A stretch of DNA of 64,000 nucleotides from COE1 sp949066965. GTDB taxonomy: Bacteria > Bacillota > Clostridia > Lachnospirales > Lachnospiraceae. This document shows, piece by piece, positions 27,240 through 34,757 of this stretch. A program made the translations under genes and the position numbers. A model generated the notes under the pieces. It saw only the letters and a program-made list of their open reading frames with translations, was not told where the DNA came from and searched no databases. The stretch's first letter is position 1, and every line of letters starts with the position of its first letter. Location of the stretch: assembly GCA_949066965.1 (NCBI GenBank), contig CARTDA010000011.1, positions 36,385-100,384 of the forward strand. Reading direction: 5' to 3'.

Positions 27240-28223
27240 ATGGCAACTATCAAAAGCATTATTCAGGATGTCAGGGATGATAAGCAGTTTGCAAATGACA
27301 GAATGCGCTGGGCATCCAACATCAAGGGATTTATCCTGTTTTTATTCCGCCTGGTCATCATTGTCGGGATATGCTATGTCATTTTGGGACCTGTCATCGG
27401 CATTATCAGCAGCTCGTTCTTCTCCGATGCGGACAGCTACAATCCCATGGTGTACATGATACCGCAGGAACCGACGCTGTACCGGTACGAGCTTGCGTCG
27501 AAATACCTGGATTACGTCAGGACAATGCTCAGTTCCCTGCTGTACGCGGCATCGCTGATGGCGATACAGGTGTTTATCTGCTCCATGGTAGGCTATGGCT
27601 TTGCGCGGTACCAGTTTCCGGGGAAAAATATCCTGTTTGCATGTGTGGTCATCATGATTGTCATTCCGACCAACACGATTATGCTGCCGCTGTACATGAC
27701 ATTTGCCAAGTTTGACGTGTTTGGCATTATCAAGATGATAAAGGGGTCGGCGGTAAACCTGCTGTCGTCACCGGTTCCGATGTACATTATGACCATATTT
27801 GGATGCGGGCTTCGCTCCGGCCTGTACATCTATATTTTTAACCAGTTTTTCCGCGGCCTCCCGAAGGAGATTGAGGAGGCGGCATTTGTGGATGGTGCGG
27901 GCACGCTGTATACCTATTTCCGCATCATGCTTGTCAATGCGCTGCCGTCGGCGGTTACCGTGGCAATTTTCTCGATGGTATGGCAGTACAATGACACATT
28001 CTATGCGAAGCTGTTCCTGGTTAGTGACAGCATTGTCATAAGCAAGCGGATTTCCACGATTACGGCGACGATTTCGACGCTCGAAAAAATTCTCGACCCG
28101 GCGATACTGCAGCTGTTCCTCGATGCGGGCATCGTGCTTGTCATGATACCGATTGTCATTATCTATGTGCTGCTCCAGAAGCAGTTTATCGAGGGCGTTG
28201 AGCGCAGCGGTATTGTCGGATAA
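27240..28223 (+). CDS. Second sugar ABC permease, MalG type
   Basis: 327 residues with a long N-terminal cytoplasmic tail, six helices and the EAA-type loop EEAAFVDGAGTLYTYFRIML. It completes the second permease pair. The operon is then broken by a 172–181-base gap holding two palindromes and a hairpin repeat. Confidence 0.9.
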   Translation: MATIKSIIQDVRDDKQFANDRMRWASNIKGFILFLFRLVIIVGICYVILGPVIGIISSSFFSDADSYNPMVYMIPQEPTLYRYELASKYLDYVRTMLSSLLYAASLMAIQVFICSMVGYGFARYQFPGKNILFACVVIMIVIPTNTIMLPLYMTFAKFDVFGIIKMIKGSAVNLLSSPVPMYIMTIFGCGLRSGLYIYIFNQFFRGLPKEIEEAAFVDGAGTLYTYFRIMLVNALPSAVTVAIFSMVWQYNDTFYAKLFLVSDSIVISKRISTITATISTLEKILDPAILQLFLDAGIVLVMIPIVIIYVLLQKQFIEGVERSGIVG

Positions 28224-28250
28224 CAGGAAACGGTTTGGGCGCCAAATTAT

Positions 28251-28280
28251 AGTAAACGACAAAAATATTTGCCGTTTACT
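28251..28280. promoter_or_regulatory. Palindrome 1 with AGTAAACG half-sites
   Basis: AGTAAACG at 28251–28258 and CGTTTACT at 28273–28280, with CA/TG bases inside also complementary. The same arms recur at 28341–28369. Confidence 0.55.
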
Positions 28281-28295
28281 GTAATTGATGCACAC

Positions 28296-28339
28296 GACCG
28301 CATAAGGAATTTAGCCGCTTTGCGGCATGCGGCCGGCGC
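28296..28339. repeat. Dispersed two-stem hairpin repeat, single copy
   Basis: Outer stem CCGCAT/ATGCGG, 5'-side bulge AAGGAATTTA, inner stem GCCGC/GCGGC with loop TTT, then CCGGCGC. It has the same architecture as the 6952 tandem unit with different stem bases. Confidence 0.7.
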
Positions 28340-28340
28340 A

Positions 28341-28369
28341 AGTAAACGCAAATATAATTTGCGTTTACT
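28341..28369. promoter_or_regulatory. Palindrome 2 with AGTAAACG half-sites
   Basis: AGTAAACGCAAAT and its exact reverse complement are separated by ATA (13-bp arms). It lies 20–30 bases before the ribosome site of the next gene. It could be an operator or a terminator/attenuator hairpin. Confidence 0.6.
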
Positions 28370-28404
28370 ATAAATTATATATATCATAAAGGAGGATGAA
28401 AAGG

Positions 28405-29922
28405 TTGAAGGCAAAGAAATTACTTACTTTATCTTTGACGGCGGCCATGGCAATGAGCATGGCTGCCTGCGGGGGAAAGGATGCAGGCACCTCTGCGGAA
28501 CCTTCCAACGCAAACGCACAGACGGCTGACACGGAGGCGGCTCAACAGGAAAGCACGCCGGAGGCAGAGACAACACCGGCGGAGGATGCGCAGGCAGAGG
28601 CGGCTCCTGCCGGGGAAGTGAGCATTGACTTTGAGGATGGCGTCTATGGATTCGCAGGCGTTGACAAGAGCGTCAATCCCGCGGGGGATGACGCGACGCT
28701 CTCGGTGGCAGATTTTGCAGGCTCTAAGGCACTGAAGGTTGAGACAAACGGAAAGGCGCCTTATGTGGGCTTCCAGGTGGATGCACTTCTGGGCGACAAG
28801 GCAGCCGATGTCAGGACAGTTGAGATGTCGCTCGGCATTGAAAACCCTGACGGCAAGTTCAATGCCGTATCCGGAAAAATTTATGCGTTCCTCGGGGCGG
28901 AGAAGGAGCGCAAGGACGGGGACTGGTCTGTATATCTGGAGACGGCAAATCCAAAGACGGCGGTCTATGAGCTTCCCGACGACATGGCATTCGGGGAAGG
29001 AAATTACATGGTGCTGTCCCTTGAGACGGACAATGGCAAGGATGCGGGAGAAACCCCTGCGATTTTGTATATTGATAACATTGCGTTCAAGGATGCATCA
29101 GGAAATGTCATTGCGGCAGATACTTCGGCAGAGTTTGTGTCAACCGCTACAGGGGACGACCGTTCGAACCTTGCAGGCATCACGGGGGCAGTGGATTTTG
29201 AAGGCTTTGCGACAAAGGGAGACGGCTGGGCACAGAGCGGCTTTGCCATGACGGACGATATCATCGCGGCGCTCGTTCCGGGTTCGGTTGTCGAGATTTC
29301 CTTTACGAGTGAAAATGGGGACATGTGGATTGTCATGAATGAGGCGGAGGCAGGCTGGATGCGGGTCGGCGACGGTACAAACGGAACGTCTTCTGTCAAT
29401 GATTCCAGGACAACGGCACAGATTCCGTTCGAGATGCTTGCCGAGTACTGCGGCGAGGATGTCTCCAAGTGGGGCTCCACCATGCAGTGTGAGGCGTCCG
29501 GCGCGTGGGAGGTATTCAGCGTGAAAGTCGGACAGGCGGCGAAGAGCTACAATCTTTCAGATGCGGTGGAGTTTGAAGGCTTCACGGCAAAGGGAGACGG
29601 CTGGGCTCAGGACGGCAAGGACATGACAGCGGACATTATTGCGGCGCTTGTTCCGGGTTCGGTTGTCGAGGTAACCTACACAAGTGAGAACGGTGACATG
29701 TGGCTTGTCATTCCGGACGCGGAAGCAGGCTGGATGAGGGTTGGCGACGGAACAAACGGCCAGGCTGTGACAGACGGCAGCAAGGCGTATATTCCATTTG
29801 AGATGCTCGCGGAGTACTGCGGTGAGGATGTCTCTAAGTGGGGGGCAAGGATGCAGTGCGAGGCGTCTGGCGCCTGGGAAGTTTTCAGTGTGAAGGTTGG
29901 CATGGATTCGGATTCAGAATAG
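28405..29922 (+). CDS. Surface lipoprotein with tandem duplicated domain, probable glycan binder
   Basis: About 505 residues. I prefer TTG at 28405 (nine bases after GGAGG). The ATG at 28396 abuts the ribosome site. Lipobox MAACGG. A Ala/Glu/Thr-rich linker leads to a beta-sandwich-like domain (about 75–240). Two near-identical blocks of roughly 110–115 residues follow. Both contain DGWAQ, IIAALVPGSVVE, AGWMRVGDGTNG, FEMLAEYCGEDVSKWG and MQCEASGAWEVFSVKVG. No catalytic residues are evident. Position between permeases and a solute-binding protein suggests it captures glycan at the surface (inference). Confidence 0.75.
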   Translation: MKAKKLLTLSLTAAMAMSMAACGGKDAGTSAEPSNANAQTADTEAAQQESTPEAETTPAEDAQAEAAPAGEVSIDFEDGVYGFAGVDKSVNPAGDDATLSVADFAGSKALKVETNGKAPYVGFQVDALLGDKAADVRTVEMSLGIENPDGKFNAVSGKIYAFLGAEKERKDGDWSVYLETANPKTAVYELPDDMAFGEGNYMVLSLETDNGKDAGETPAILYIDNIAFKDASGNVIAADTSAEFVSTATGDDRSNLAGITGAVDFEGFATKGDGWAQSGFAMTDDIIAALVPGSVVEISFTSENGDMWIVMNEAEAGWMRVGDGTNGTSSVNDSRTTAQIPFEMLAEYCGEDVSKWGSTMQCEASGAWEVFSVKVGQAAKSYNLSDAVEFEGFTAKGDGWAQDGKDMTADIIAALVPGSVVEVTYTSENGDMWLVIPDAEAGWMRVGDGTNGQAVTDGSKAYIPFEMLAEYCGEDVSKWGARMQCEASGAWEVFSVKVGMDSDSE

Positions 29923-29931
29923 GAGGTTGGA

Positions 29932-31395
29932 ATGATGATGAAGAAAAATATCAAAAAAATAATGGCACTTGGGCTGAGTGTTTCCATGATAGCAGGGCTG
30001 ACAGCGTGTGGCGGCGGCTCTGGTGACAGTGCACAGACACCAGCGGCAAATACAGACAGCGAGGCGCAGGCGCCTGCGGGTGATGCTGCGGGTGATGACA
30101 CGGCAAAGACAGATGAAAAGGCGGATGCCGCTGCGCCGTCCTCACAGGGGCACAGGGTGATTAAGGTTGGCTGCTGGTACCCGCATTACTATGACAGCAC
30201 GCACACAGGCATTGACGATAATCCGGCCTATGATGATCCTGATGAGGCACAAATGCAGTTTGACAACCTGAAGGTGGTTGAGGAAAAATATGACGTTGAG
30301 ATTGAGTTTGTCAACCTGACATTTAACGGTGTCAAGGAGTCCATCAATACATCCATCCTTGCAGGGCAGCCGGACTGCGATATTTACGAAGTTGACCTGC
30401 AGTTTGGTATTCCGGCGGCGCTCAACGGTTTTGCCACAAATCTTGAGGAAGTGCTTCCGGCAGATGCGGATGTTGTAAGCGGCCATGAAGTCTTTTCCAA
30501 GGTGGATCTTGGAACAGGCGACGGCACATATCTGTTCCGTACCGTGACAGCATCCTCACAGCTTGAGGACACTTATATGCTCGCGTACAACAAGCAGATG
30601 CTTGACGAGGCAGGCCTTGAGGATCCCAATGCGCTCTATGAAAAAGGAGAGTGGACATGGGATAAGTGGAGGGAGTACATGCTTGCGCTGACACAGGACA
30701 CGGACGGCGACGGCGTGACAGACGTATATGGCTATGGCAGTGTGTGGACTGTCCTGTTTTCCAACCTGCTGATGAGCAATGGCACAGGCGTTGCCATGGG
30801 GCCTGCAGAGTCATTCTCAAGCCCGGCAACTGCGGAGGTGCTTGACTATATCTATAATATGTACAATGTGGATCATATTGCAAGACCGTGGAATGAGGAG
30901 GACTGGGATTCCAACCAGAACGCCTACATGGACGGAAAGGTTGCATTCTTTATCGACGCGGCATGGATTTCCGATGCAAACAAGGATTCCGAGCTGAGCT
31001 TTGACGTGGCATGGTGCCCATGGCCGGTCGGACCGAGCGGAAACCAGGACACGAACTTCCTCAAGAGTGCGGCAAAGGGCAATGCATGGATGATTCCGGC
31101 AGGCGTAAACGACCCGGAGTTTGTGTACAATGTATTTGAGGACTGGGCAAACTGGTACCAGGGTGACACGGATTTGCGTGACGGCAATCTCACATGGTGG
31201 GAGGATTCAGCAGTCACCGAAGAAAACTATGCGGTTATGGAATACCTCGGTACAAGAGGCGGCGTTGATGTGTGGGAAGCATTGGGGCTGGAGTGGGATT
31301 TCCCGAAACTTCTGTCAGGAGAGATGACAGCGGCACAGTTCCAGGAGACATATAAGCAGAGCGTGCAGGATGCGCTTGACGGATTTTACCAATAG
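29932..31395 (+). CDS. Sugar ABC solute-binding lipoprotein
   Basis: 487 residues. Lipobox IAGLTACGGG, Asp/Ala-rich linker, then a family-1 type binding fold with VIKVGCWYPHYYDST, SILAGQPDCDIYEVDLQF, WDKWREYMLAL and DGKVAFFIDAAW. Aromatic-rich pockets fit an oligosaccharide ligand. Nine bases separate it from the duplicated-domain lipoprotein. It probably serves the permeases at 26303 and 27240. Confidence 0.9.
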   Translation: MMMKKNIKKIMALGLSVSMIAGLTACGGGSGDSAQTPAANTDSEAQAPAGDAAGDDTAKTDEKADAAAPSSQGHRVIKVGCWYPHYYDSTHTGIDDNPAYDDPDEAQMQFDNLKVVEEKYDVEIEFVNLTFNGVKESINTSILAGQPDCDIYEVDLQFGIPAALNGFATNLEEVLPADADVVSGHEVFSKVDLGTGDGTYLFRTVTASSQLEDTYMLAYNKQMLDEAGLEDPNALYEKGEWTWDKWREYMLALTQDTDGDGVTDVYGYGSVWTVLFSNLLMSNGTGVAMGPAESFSSPATAEVLDYIYNMYNVDHIARPWNEEDWDSNQNAYMDGKVAFFIDAAWISDANKDSELSFDVAWCPWPVGPSGNQDTNFLKSAAKGNAWMIPAGVNDPEFVYNVFEDWANWYQGDTDLRDGNLTWWEDSAVTEENYAVMEYLGTRGGVDVWEALGLEWDFPKLLSGEMTAAQFQETYKQSVQDALDGFYQ

Positions 31396-31448
31396 GGAAC
31401 GCATACGCATGAAAACCGCAAGGGACTGGCAGCATGGAGGATAGTGAA

Positions 31449-32480
31449 ATGGCAAAAGACGTTACGATGCGTGATATCGCAAAAGAGCTGGGGGTTAGCA
31501 CGGTAACGGTTTCCAAGGCGCTCAACAACAAGGAGGGTGTGGGAAATCTGCTCCGTGTAACCATACGAAAAAAAGCAGAGGAGATGGGTTACAAATTTAC
31601 ACTTGCAAACAAGGCACTGCGCGAAGATGCAAGCAGGACTGTAGGCGTGATTGTCGATGCGCTCTATGTTGTCATAAATGAAAGGAAAAATACCTCTCCA
31701 TTTTATCTGCGCATGTATCAGAATGTCGTACTGGCACTTGCCGAATATAGCTATTCTGCGATTCTTGAAGTCATTACGGACGAGATGATTGACAGGCAGA
31801 AGCTCCCCAAGGTTCTCTCGGACAACAAGATTGACAGTCTGATTGTGATGGGACCGATACGCGGAAATTATGCGGGGCTGCTTGGGAATATCGGCCTGCC
31901 TGTGGTGCATCTTGACTTCTATGATGAGGATGGGAAGACACCGTGTGTTGTGACCGATAATACCTATGGTGTATATAAGCTGACAAAGTACCTCATTGAG
32001 AAAGGGCATCGAAGGATTGCATTTGTTGGTTCCATCGATGCGACGCCGAGCATTCTGGACAGGTACCTTGGCTATTACCGCGCGCTTCTTGCCAACCATA
32101 TTGTACCGCTGGAAGAGTATCTGATTCCGGACAGGGGTGAGGACGGACTGTTTATCGAGTTTGCACTTCCGGAAAAGGAGCGTATGCCGACTGCTTTTGT
32201 CTGCAACTGTGATGATGCAGGCTATGTGCTGATGGAGCGGCTCCGGCAGGAAGGGTACCGCATACCGGAGGATATCTCTGTAGTGGGATTTGACAATTAT
32301 ACTTTTTTAAATTTTGCATTTCCGAGACTTACGACAATTGAAGTGGATGTCGTGGACATGGCTGGCAAGGCAGTTGACCTGCTTGTCAGCATGATGCGCG
32401 GCGAAGACAGGACAGGAAGCAGGATTGTGGTCAGTGGCAGGTTCATACCAGGCAGCTCGGTGGCGGAAAGACAGATATAA
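31449..32480 (+). CDS. LacI-family transcriptional regulator
   Basis: 343 residues. N-terminal helix-turn-helix MRDIAKELGVSTVTVSKALN, then a sugar-binding core with VIVDALYVV, HRRIAFVGSIDATPSILDRY and EDISVVGFDNYTFLNF. The ATG at 31449 sits 8 bases after GGAGG; an ATG at 31434 overlaps that site. It is located inside the glycan locus and probably controls it in response to an imported sugar (inference). Candidate operators are the palindromes at 14501 and 28251/28341. Confidence 0.9.
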   Translation: MAKDVTMRDIAKELGVSTVTVSKALNNKEGVGNLLRVTIRKKAEEMGYKFTLANKALREDASRTVGVIVDALYVVINERKNTSPFYLRMYQNVVLALAEYSYSAILEVITDEMIDRQKLPKVLSDNKIDSLIVMGPIRGNYAGLLGNIGLPVVHLDFYDEDGKTPCVVTDNTYGVYKLTKYLIEKGHRRIAFVGSIDATPSILDRYLGYYRALLANHIVPLEEYLIPDRGEDGLFIEFALPEKERMPTAFVCNCDDAGYVLMERLRQEGYRIPEDISVVGFDNYTFLNFAFPRLTTIEVDVVDMAGKAVDLLVSMMRGEDRTGSRIVVSGRFIPGSSVAERQI

Positions 32481-32511
32481 GAGGGAACTTAAAGTTCCCT
32501 CTTCGTTTTAT
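32481..32511 (+). terminator. Terminator after the LacI-type gene
   Basis: GAGGGAACTT and AAGTTCCCTC form a tight hairpin (32481–32501), followed by TTCGTTTTA. Confidence 0.75.
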
Positions 32512-32516
32512 ACGCA

Positions 32517-32566
32517 GGGGTGCGGAAGGAAATTAGCAGTTTTGCTGCATGTACCCCGCGCGGCGG
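32517..32566. repeat. Dispersed two-stem hairpin repeat, single copy
   Basis: Outer stem GGGGT/ACCCC extended by wobble pairs, 5'-side bulge GAAGGAAATTA, inner stem GCAG/CTGC, then CGCGCGGCGGG. Same plan as the copies at 6952, 28296 and 34419. Confidence 0.65.
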
Positions 32567-32583
32567 GATAGGAGGTATAGAAT

Positions 32584-33831
32584 ATGTTTCGGGGAAAAAG
32601 GATTCTTTTTGGAATGATGGCAGTGTGCATGCTGGCGGTTTTGGCAGGATGCGGGAATACGGAAAAAATAAAACCCGGTTCAGTTCAGGAGGGCGCTTCG
32701 GCGGTTACGGCACCGGAGACGTATGGCAGTGAACGCGGGGAGGAATCCGTTTTGGACGGAGCCGGAACGGAGCAGCAAAATGAAAATAGAAACAAAGACA
32801 TGGAGGGTATGGGCGCAATGGACATTGTGAAGGATATGAGAATTGGCTGGAATATCGGAAACACGCTTGACTCGACAAGGACGGACCTTGCGCGGACGGA
32901 CCAGCCTTATAAATTTGAGACGGCATGGGGCAATCCGAAGGTGACGCAGGAGCTGATTGACGCGGTGCTTGACGCAGGATTCAATGTAATACGGGTTCCG
33001 GTCTCATGGACGAACCACATTGGACCTGCGCCGGACTACACGATTACGCAAAGCTGGATGGAGCGCGTGAAGGAGGTTGTCGACTATGCGTACGACAAAG
33101 GTGCCTATGTGATTGTCAATGTGCATCACGAGGACTGGAATTATCCGTATCACGATAATATTGAGCGCGCGTCAGCCGAGATGGAAGCTGTGTGGGCGCA
33201 GATTGCGGAGGTGTTTCAGGACTATGATGAACACCTGATTTTTGAGGGACAGAACGAGCCGAGAAAGATTGGCACACCGCTTGAGTGGAATGGCGGCGAC
33301 GCGGAAGGCTGGGAGGTAGTCAACCAGACAAACAAGGTGTTTATCAGCACCGTGCGCGCATCAGGCGGCTCCAATCCATACCGGATGCTGATGATACCAG
33401 GCTACGGCGCAAACTGCACCGTGGGCATCAGGCATGTCGAAGCGCCTGAAAATGACAACCGTGTCATAATTTCCGTCCACGCGTATGAGCCGTATGACTT
33501 TGCACTGAAACCCGATGGGAGAAGTGCGTGGAACCATGACACCACGGCAATTGACAATCTGATGAATGACCTGAAGACACTTTTTGTCGACAAGGGAATC
33601 CCTGTGATTATCGGCGAATTTGGCGCGATGAACAGGGAAAATGAGCCTGATCGCTCCCAGTGGGCGGCATACTATGTGGGAGCAGCAAAAAAAATCGGCG
33701 TGCCATGTATCTGGTGGGACAACGGCCTGTTTGAGGGAGACGGCGAGCGCTTCGGGCTCTTTGACAGGAACACATATGCCTGCACATACCCGGAACTGCT
33801 CGATGCGCTCATGCAGGGAACAAAAAATTAA
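32584..33831 (+). CDS. GH5 glycoside hydrolase lipoprotein (endoglucanase/mannanase type)
   Basis: 415 residues. Lipobox LAVLAGCG, a Ser/Glu/Asn linker, then a GH5 TIM barrel: GWNIGNTLDS, NVIRVPVSW, VIVNVHHEDW, acid/base Glu in FEGQNEPR, HAYEPYDF, nucleophile Glu in PVIIGEFGAM, and CIWWDNG. GH5 members cleave beta-1,4-glucan, mannan or xyloglucan, and the subfamily cannot be fixed by eye. With the GH26 enzyme it would produce oligosaccharides for the two importers. ATG follows AGGAGGTATAGAAT. Confidence 0.9.
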   Translation: MFRGKRILFGMMAVCMLAVLAGCGNTEKIKPGSVQEGASAVTAPETYGSERGEESVLDGAGTEQQNENRNKDMEGMGAMDIVKDMRIGWNIGNTLDSTRTDLARTDQPYKFETAWGNPKVTQELIDAVLDAGFNVIRVPVSWTNHIGPAPDYTITQSWMERVKEVVDYAYDKGAYVIVNVHHEDWNYPYHDNIERASAEMEAVWAQIAEVFQDYDEHLIFEGQNEPRKIGTPLEWNGGDAEGWEVVNQTNKVFISTVRASGGSNPYRMLMIPGYGANCTVGIRHVEAPENDNRVIISVHAYEPYDFALKPDGRSAWNHDTTAIDNLMNDLKTLFVDKGIPVIIGEFGAMNRENEPDRSQWAAYYVGAAKKIGVPCIWWDNGLFEGDGERFGLFDRNTYACTYPELLDALMQGTKN

Positions 33832-33907
33832 AATGAATAAAAATTTCCTTTTTTCCAATACTATTGATGTTAAAAGAAACGAGTTTTATTGGAAACGGAG
33901 GATTCAT

Positions 33908-34366
33908 ATGATTTTAACGGAAAAAGAGACATCAGCAGTAAAAGATTTGCAGCAGCAGGAAAAGACCTGTATCGAGAAATACCAGCGCTACTCATGTGAG
34001 GCGAAGGATACCGTCCTGAAGGATTTATTCAAGACGCTGCAGGACAAGGAGCAGCATCATTTCGACTCGCTGCAGCAGGTTCTTGGCGGCAAGGTACCCT
34101 CCTGTGACTGCAATGATTCCGACGGCAGGAATTACAAGCCGACGGCAACATATGATAAGATGAGCGATTCGGCAGACAAAAAGTGCGACAATTTCCTGGC
34201 AACGGACTGTATCGTATCAGAGAAGCTTGCTTCCTCTGAGTACAATACGGATGTATTCTGCTTTAAGGATTCTGACATGAGGAAGCTTCTTGCAGACATT
34301 CAGATTGAGGAGCAGAACCACGCGGAGATGCTGTTCAAGTATAAGACAGTCAACGGAATGGCATAA
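33908..34366 (+). CDS. CotF-like spore coat protein
   Basis: 152 residues. A ferritin-like helical protein of the CotF coat family: LTEKETSAVKDLQQQEKTCI, then EAKDTVLKDLFKTL and MRKLLADIQIEEQNHAEMLF. The frame is open further upstream, but the ATG at 33908 follows GGAGG and starts at the family's usual point. A terminator follows. It is probably monocistronic and unrelated to the GH5 gene. Confidence 0.8.
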   Translation: MILTEKETSAVKDLQQQEKTCIEKYQRYSCEAKDTVLKDLFKTLQDKEQHHFDSLQQVLGGKVPSCDCNDSDGRNYKPTATYDKMSDSADKKCDNFLATDCIVSEKLASSEYNTDVFCFKDSDMRKLLADIQIEEQNHAEMLFKYKTVNGMA

Positions 34367-34380
34367 ATAAATATTTTTTG

Positions 34381-34410
34381 AAAGGCATGGCGCAGGCTGT
34401 GCCTTTCTTA
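34381..34410 (+). terminator. Terminator after the CotF-like gene
   Basis: AAAGGCA (34381–34387) pairs with TGCCTTT (34400–34406), followed by CTTATT. Confidence 0.6.
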
Positions 34411-34418
34411 TTGCACAC

Positions 34419-34516
34419 GGGCACCCAGAGGAAAAATGTCAGCATGCGCTGACGGGTGCCCGGCGCGCGAGTAGGGGCAGATGGCTCTTCCCTGCTCGAT
34501 TGCGCAGCCCCATGCA
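34419..34516. repeat. Dispersed hairpin repeat, full two-hairpin copy
   Basis: Outer stem GGGCACCC/GGGTGCCC, bulge AGAGGAAAAAT, inner stem GTCAGC/GCTGAC with loop ATGC, GGCGCG linker, second hairpin CGAGTAGGGG with TTCCCTGCTCG, then TTGCGCAGCCCCATGC. Compared with the 6952 units, both outer arms have changed together. The rest of the gap to 34757 is AT-rich and presumably holds the next promoter; no clear -35/-10 pair was found. Confidence 0.75.
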
Positions 34517-34757
34517 AAGTGTGCAAAATTAATAAAACAGGATTAAAATATATTCAATTTTACCAAAAATTTCATTTTACCCAAATTTTTATTTCAAAAA
34601 AATCAGAACTGTAATATAATATAGTCACCAAATAAGCGAAAGTAAACAAAATTGCACAAAAAAATCAATTGTTTATAGGCTAAAATAGATAAATATGTAT
34701 TGAAAGCATTCTATTTAGAATATTTATAGTATTAAGAAAGTGAAGGAAGGGAATTTC

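Noticed and set aside
28251..28369. Calling the AGTAAACG palindromes confirmed LacI-type operators
   Set aside because: LacI-family operators are usually compact. The arms here are 14 and 13 bases long with odd spacing, or set apart, so they are reported only as palindromes.
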